Below are positions 61,712-64,000 of a stretch of DNA of 64,000 bases, piece by piece (the first letter of the stretch is position 1; each line of letters opens with the position of its first letter). The notes beneath the pieces are model-generated. The model was not told the DNA's origin, did no database searches, and worked only from the letters and a program-made list of their open reading frames with translations. Origin of the DNA: Afipia sp. OHSU_II-C1 (GTDB lineage Bacteria; Pseudomonadota; Alphaproteobacteria; Rhizobiales; Xanthobacteraceae); contig NZ_APJI01000005.1 in NCBI RefSeq assembly GCF_000497575.1, positions 149,076 to 213,075 of the forward strand, in the 5' to 3' direction. The position numbers and the translations under genes were made by a program.

Positions 61712-62854
61712 TCACGCTATCTTGAACTCCGGTTCGCGCTGCTCGTCCTCTTCGCGCAGATAGGTGATGATCACCTTCACGATCGCCATCAGCGGCAGCG
61801 CCAGCGCCAGTCCCCACAGCCCGAACACGACGCCGAGCAGGATCTGGAACGCGAACAGCGTCGCGGGCGGGATGTCGAGCGCCTGACGCTGGATGATCGG
61901 CGTCAGGATGTAGCTTTCCAGCGCGTGCACGCCGAGAAACAGCACGAAGGCACTGAAGGCCGCAACCCAGCCTGAGGCGAGGCTTGCCAGCACGATGATG
62001 AGGCCGCCGATCAGGGCGCCGACGGTCGGGATGAACGCCAGCAAGCCGGCCTGAATGCCGAGGATGAAGGCGCTGTCGATCCCGATGATCGTGAGGCCAA
62101 TCCATGTCACCAGGAACACGGCGGCCATGGTGATCATCTGCGCGATCAGCCAGCGCTCCAGCGTGTCGCTGATCCGGTCAACCACGGCCGTGACACTTGC
62201 CCGGTGTTTCCTGGGAGACAGCGCCAGCACGCCTTTGCGATAGACGCCCGGCTGCGCCGCGAATGACAGGCCGAGAAACACCACGATGAAGAAGTTGCCG
62301 ACGGCGCTGACCGTGCCGAGCAGCAGCTTCAAGGTCTGGCTGACGATGGCACCGCCGCCGGAGGCGAGAGCGCCTGCGCTCGGCAGGTTTTTGGGAAGGC
62401 CTGGAGCGGGGGCCGCTGCCGGCGTGTCGGTGGCGCCCGCCGGCGTTGCTGTCACGCTGCCGAGTTCGAGATAGCTGGTATCGACGCCATGCTGTTCGAG
62501 GAACGTCTTCACGGTCACAAGTTGCGACTTGAGGGTGTTGCTCAGAACGGCAGCCTGCCGGGCGATGGTCGAGCCGCCGAGGAACACGACGCCGGACAGA
62601 AACCCCGCCAGCACCACGCAGACCAGCGCGAGGCGCAGCGCGTGCGGCCCGCCCATGACCTTCCGCAGCAGATTCGTCATGGCGGTGAGGGCGACGCCGA
62701 GCAGGATGCCCGCGAACACCAGAAACAGCGTGGCCGCATAGTACCAGGCGAACACCAGGAAGGCCGTGAAGGCGACGACACCGATGCCCCCCACTGCGAT
62801 CGACCACGCAAGGTCACTGCGGGTCTGCACTCGGGTCTCGATGGGGGCTGACAC
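61712..62854 (-). CDS. AI-2E family (PerM/UPF0118) transporter
   Basis: 380 residues with about eight TM helices. TM region FVFAWYYAATLFLVFAGILL, long periplasmic part with a Pro/Ala linker (TPAGATDTPAAAPAPGLPKN), then AQPGVYRKGVLALSPRKHRA, WLIAQMITMAAVFLVTWIGL, IPTVGALIGGLIIVLASLAS and YILTPIIQRQALDIPPA, the conserved family C-terminal. Members are proposed to move AI-2, Na+/H+ or metabolites; the substrate here is unknown. Confidence 0.9.
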   Translation of the reverse strand: MSAPIETRVQTRSDLAWSIAVGGIGVVAFTAFLVFAWYYAATLFLVFAGILLGVALTAMTNLLRKVMGGPHALRLALVCVVLAGFLSGVVFLGGSTIARQAAVLSNTLKSQLVTVKTFLEQHGVDTSYLELGSVTATPAGATDTPAAAPAPGLPKNLPSAGALASGGGAIVSQTLKLLLGTVSAVGNFFIVVFLGLSFAAQPGVYRKGVLALSPRKHRASVTAVVDRISDTLERWLIAQMITMAAVFLVTWIGLTIIGIDSAFILGIQAGLLAFIPTVGALIGGLIIVLASLASGWVAAFSAFVLFLGVHALESYILTPIIQRQALDIPPATLFAFQILLGVVFGLWGLALALPLMAIVKVIITYLREEDEQREPEFKIA

Positions 62855-62987
62855 GTGCGGTCCTCTTCCGTTATTGCGGTCGCAGTCTTTCCCGAAAGGC
62901 CGCGCCGGATCAAGAGAAGATGGCGTGACAGCGGCGTCGCCTGCGCCTAATCCAGAGGCTTGCGCGCAGAATCAAAGGTCACGCCGC

Positions 62988-63704
62988 ATGAACTGGAAGA
63001 GATGGGTCGGCCCGGCGGTGCTGCTGGCAGCGCTGGTGATCGGCGAGCGAATCTACCTTTACCGGCCTGACCACAAATACCGACTTACCCTGGAAGTCGA
63101 TACGCCCGGCGGTGTCCGCTCGGCGTCCGGCGTGATCTCGGTGACCCCCAATCGCGCCTATGGCGGCTCCGGCAGCGGACCGGCCGGCCCCCGCATCAAG
63201 GGCGATGCCGTGTTTGCCGATCTCGGCAGCGGGCGAAATCTCACGGCGCTCCTGCTGCACGGAACGAACCCGGCCGAGACGGATGGCCTGAGCTACCTGC
63301 CGCTGCGTGCGTTTGCCGCGGTCGGACGGCGGATCGATTTCCGCGACGTCAAAAAGCAAACCGGGAGGGTCGCTGTTACGGGCGAGTTGATCCCGACGTT
63401 GGTGACATTCGCCGATGTGTCGAACCCCGCATCCGCACGCGTGGTCGATCCCGCGAAGCTGTCGGTTGCCCTTGGCGACAGGTTCGGGGTGCGGCGGATA
63501 TCAATTGACATTCTGCCGGCGGGAGTATGGCCGCTGGATTTTGGCGGCGCGCTGGGCGAGCCGGTGACGCGGGATATTCAGTCACGGCTGCCGTGGTCAA
63601 ACGATCCGGCAAAGGCGGCCGCGGCGCTGAGTGCGGCGGGGATCGTCGCCGTGCCGCCGCCGGATGCGGGCTTCAGCCCGGTGCAAGCATTCCAGCGTGA
63701 GTAA
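62988..63704 (+). CDS. Membrane-anchored protein of unknown function
   Basis: 238 residues from ATG 62988; the frame upstream overlaps the divergent transporter gene and was not used. One N-terminal TM (WVGPAVLLAALVIGERIYLY), then a periplasmic part with YRLTLEVDTPGGVRSASGVI, NRAYGGSGSGPAGPRIKGDA, VFADLGSGRNLTALLLHG and SIDILPAGVWPLDFGGALGE. I do not recognise the family, but the regular, uninterrupted sequence and clear anchor suggest a real gene. Confidence 0.75.
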   Translation: MNWKRWVGPAVLLAALVIGERIYLYRPDHKYRLTLEVDTPGGVRSASGVISVTPNRAYGGSGSGPAGPRIKGDAVFADLGSGRNLTALLLHGTNPAETDGLSYLPLRAFAAVGRRIDFRDVKKQTGRVAVTGELIPTLVTFADVSNPASARVVDPAKLSVALGDRFGVRRISIDILPAGVWPLDFGGALGEPVTRDIQSRLPWSNDPAKAAAALSAAGIVAVPPPDAGFSPVQAFQRE

Positions 63705-63774
63705 CGCGGCGTCTCGCTTTCTTCCGATTCAATTTTCAAACAGCATGCGCGCGTGGGGCCTGCCCATTCGCGCC

Positions 63775-63986
63775 AACGAAAAGGCGTGCGTCATCGCTCT
63801 CGCGCTCTGACAGCGCGAGGTGAGCTTTTCGTTGTGCCCCTTGATGCGCGCGCCGAGGCCTGCCTCGTTCGCGCCCCAAACAACGAGGGGCATGGAGCGC
63901 CGCGAGGCGCACCTTGTGTTCGTTTCGCTTCCGGCATCGCGTGCGAAGCGATGGTCTTCCGGAAGCGCATCGCCTTGCGGCGCTCC
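63775..63986. repeat. Cluster of nested inverted repeats in a non-coding tail
   Basis: Four hairpins: (a) AACGAAAAG/CTTTTCGTT (63775-63783, 63825-63833) enclosing CTCGCGCT/AGCGCGAG (63799-63806, 63812-63819); (b) CCTCGTT/AACGAGG (63863-63869, 63882-63888); (c) GGAGCGCCGC/GCGGCGCTCC (63894-63903, 63977-63986) enclosing (d) CGCTTCCGG/CCGGAAGCG (63926-63934, 63959-63967). No convincing gene lies between 63705 and 64000; a 65-codon open frame on the minus strand is probably a by-product. Confidence 0.6.
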
Positions 63987-64000
63987 ACTGCGGCGATTTT

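Noticed and set aside
63791..63988. A 65-codon minus-strand open frame at the window end
   Set aside because: It runs through the nested palindromes, is mostly Arg/Ala/Ser/Pro, and looks like translation of a repeat rather than a gene.

Overview
The window looks like a chromosomal segment of an alphaproteobacterium of the Bradyrhizobiaceae type (Afipia, Rhodopseudomonas, Nitrobacter, Bradyrhizobium). The clues are high GC, proteins of the DUF2842 and DUF1236 families, an rplM-rpsI pair, a CtaA-type haem A synthase, a candidate Irr-type iron box before an FTR1 permease, and short palindromic repeats beginning GTCATTGCGAG. This assignment is inferred from gene content and style; no database was searched.

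Region 1 (1-27,200) is a surface-polysaccharide locus. It starts inside rfbC and holds a GDP-mannose/UDP-glucose 6-dehydrogenase, galE, a methyltransferase, an O-antigen ligase/polymerase-like membrane protein, a solitary LptF/LptG-family permease, and a DUF2304/GT2 pair whose GT2 gene is frameshifted. Two very large tandem-domain glycosyltransferases follow, then the operon gmd - gmd paralogue - GT4 - wzm - wzt - GT4, which resembles ABC-transporter-dependent O-antigen assembly from GDP-mannose-derived sugars. Three polytopic GT39-family glycosyltransferases close the region. A decayed radical-SAM gene lies at about 3.1 kb.

Region 2 (27,200-41,000) is a catabolic island for a CoA-activated acid. 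It has a branched-chain-amino-acid-type binding protein, two AMP-binding acyl-CoA ligases, an HCCA-isomerase-like DsbA-fold protein, a class III CoA-transferase, a glutathione S-transferase, two atypical SDRs, two acyl-CoA dehydrogenases, a thiolase and an HxlR regulator. Three promoters in the island carry a 15-bp palindrome GTTC-N7-GAAC between their -35 and -10 boxes. This suggests one regulon, probably under the local HxlR protein. It is the most system-like feature of the window.

Region 3 (41,000-52,350) has two secreted proteins of unknown role and then an exopolysaccharide locus: polymerase-like membrane protein, WcaJ-type sugar transferase, GT4, Wza-like lipoprotein, Wzc/GumC-like co-polymerase with a degenerate ATP site, a GNAT/FemAB-like protein, and a polysaccharide-deacetylase-fold protein lacking the usual metal ligands.

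Region 4 (52,350-64,000) is mostly housekeeping: DUF2842, ctaA, FTR1, O-acetylhomoserine sulfhydrylase, a CoA-binding protein, enoyl-CoA hydratase, thioesterase, rplM-rpsI, a GGDEF protein, an ABM-domain protein, an AI-2E-family membrane protein and small unknowns. It ends in a non-coding stretch dense with nested palindromes. I saw no tRNA, rRNA, CRISPR array or insertion sequence.
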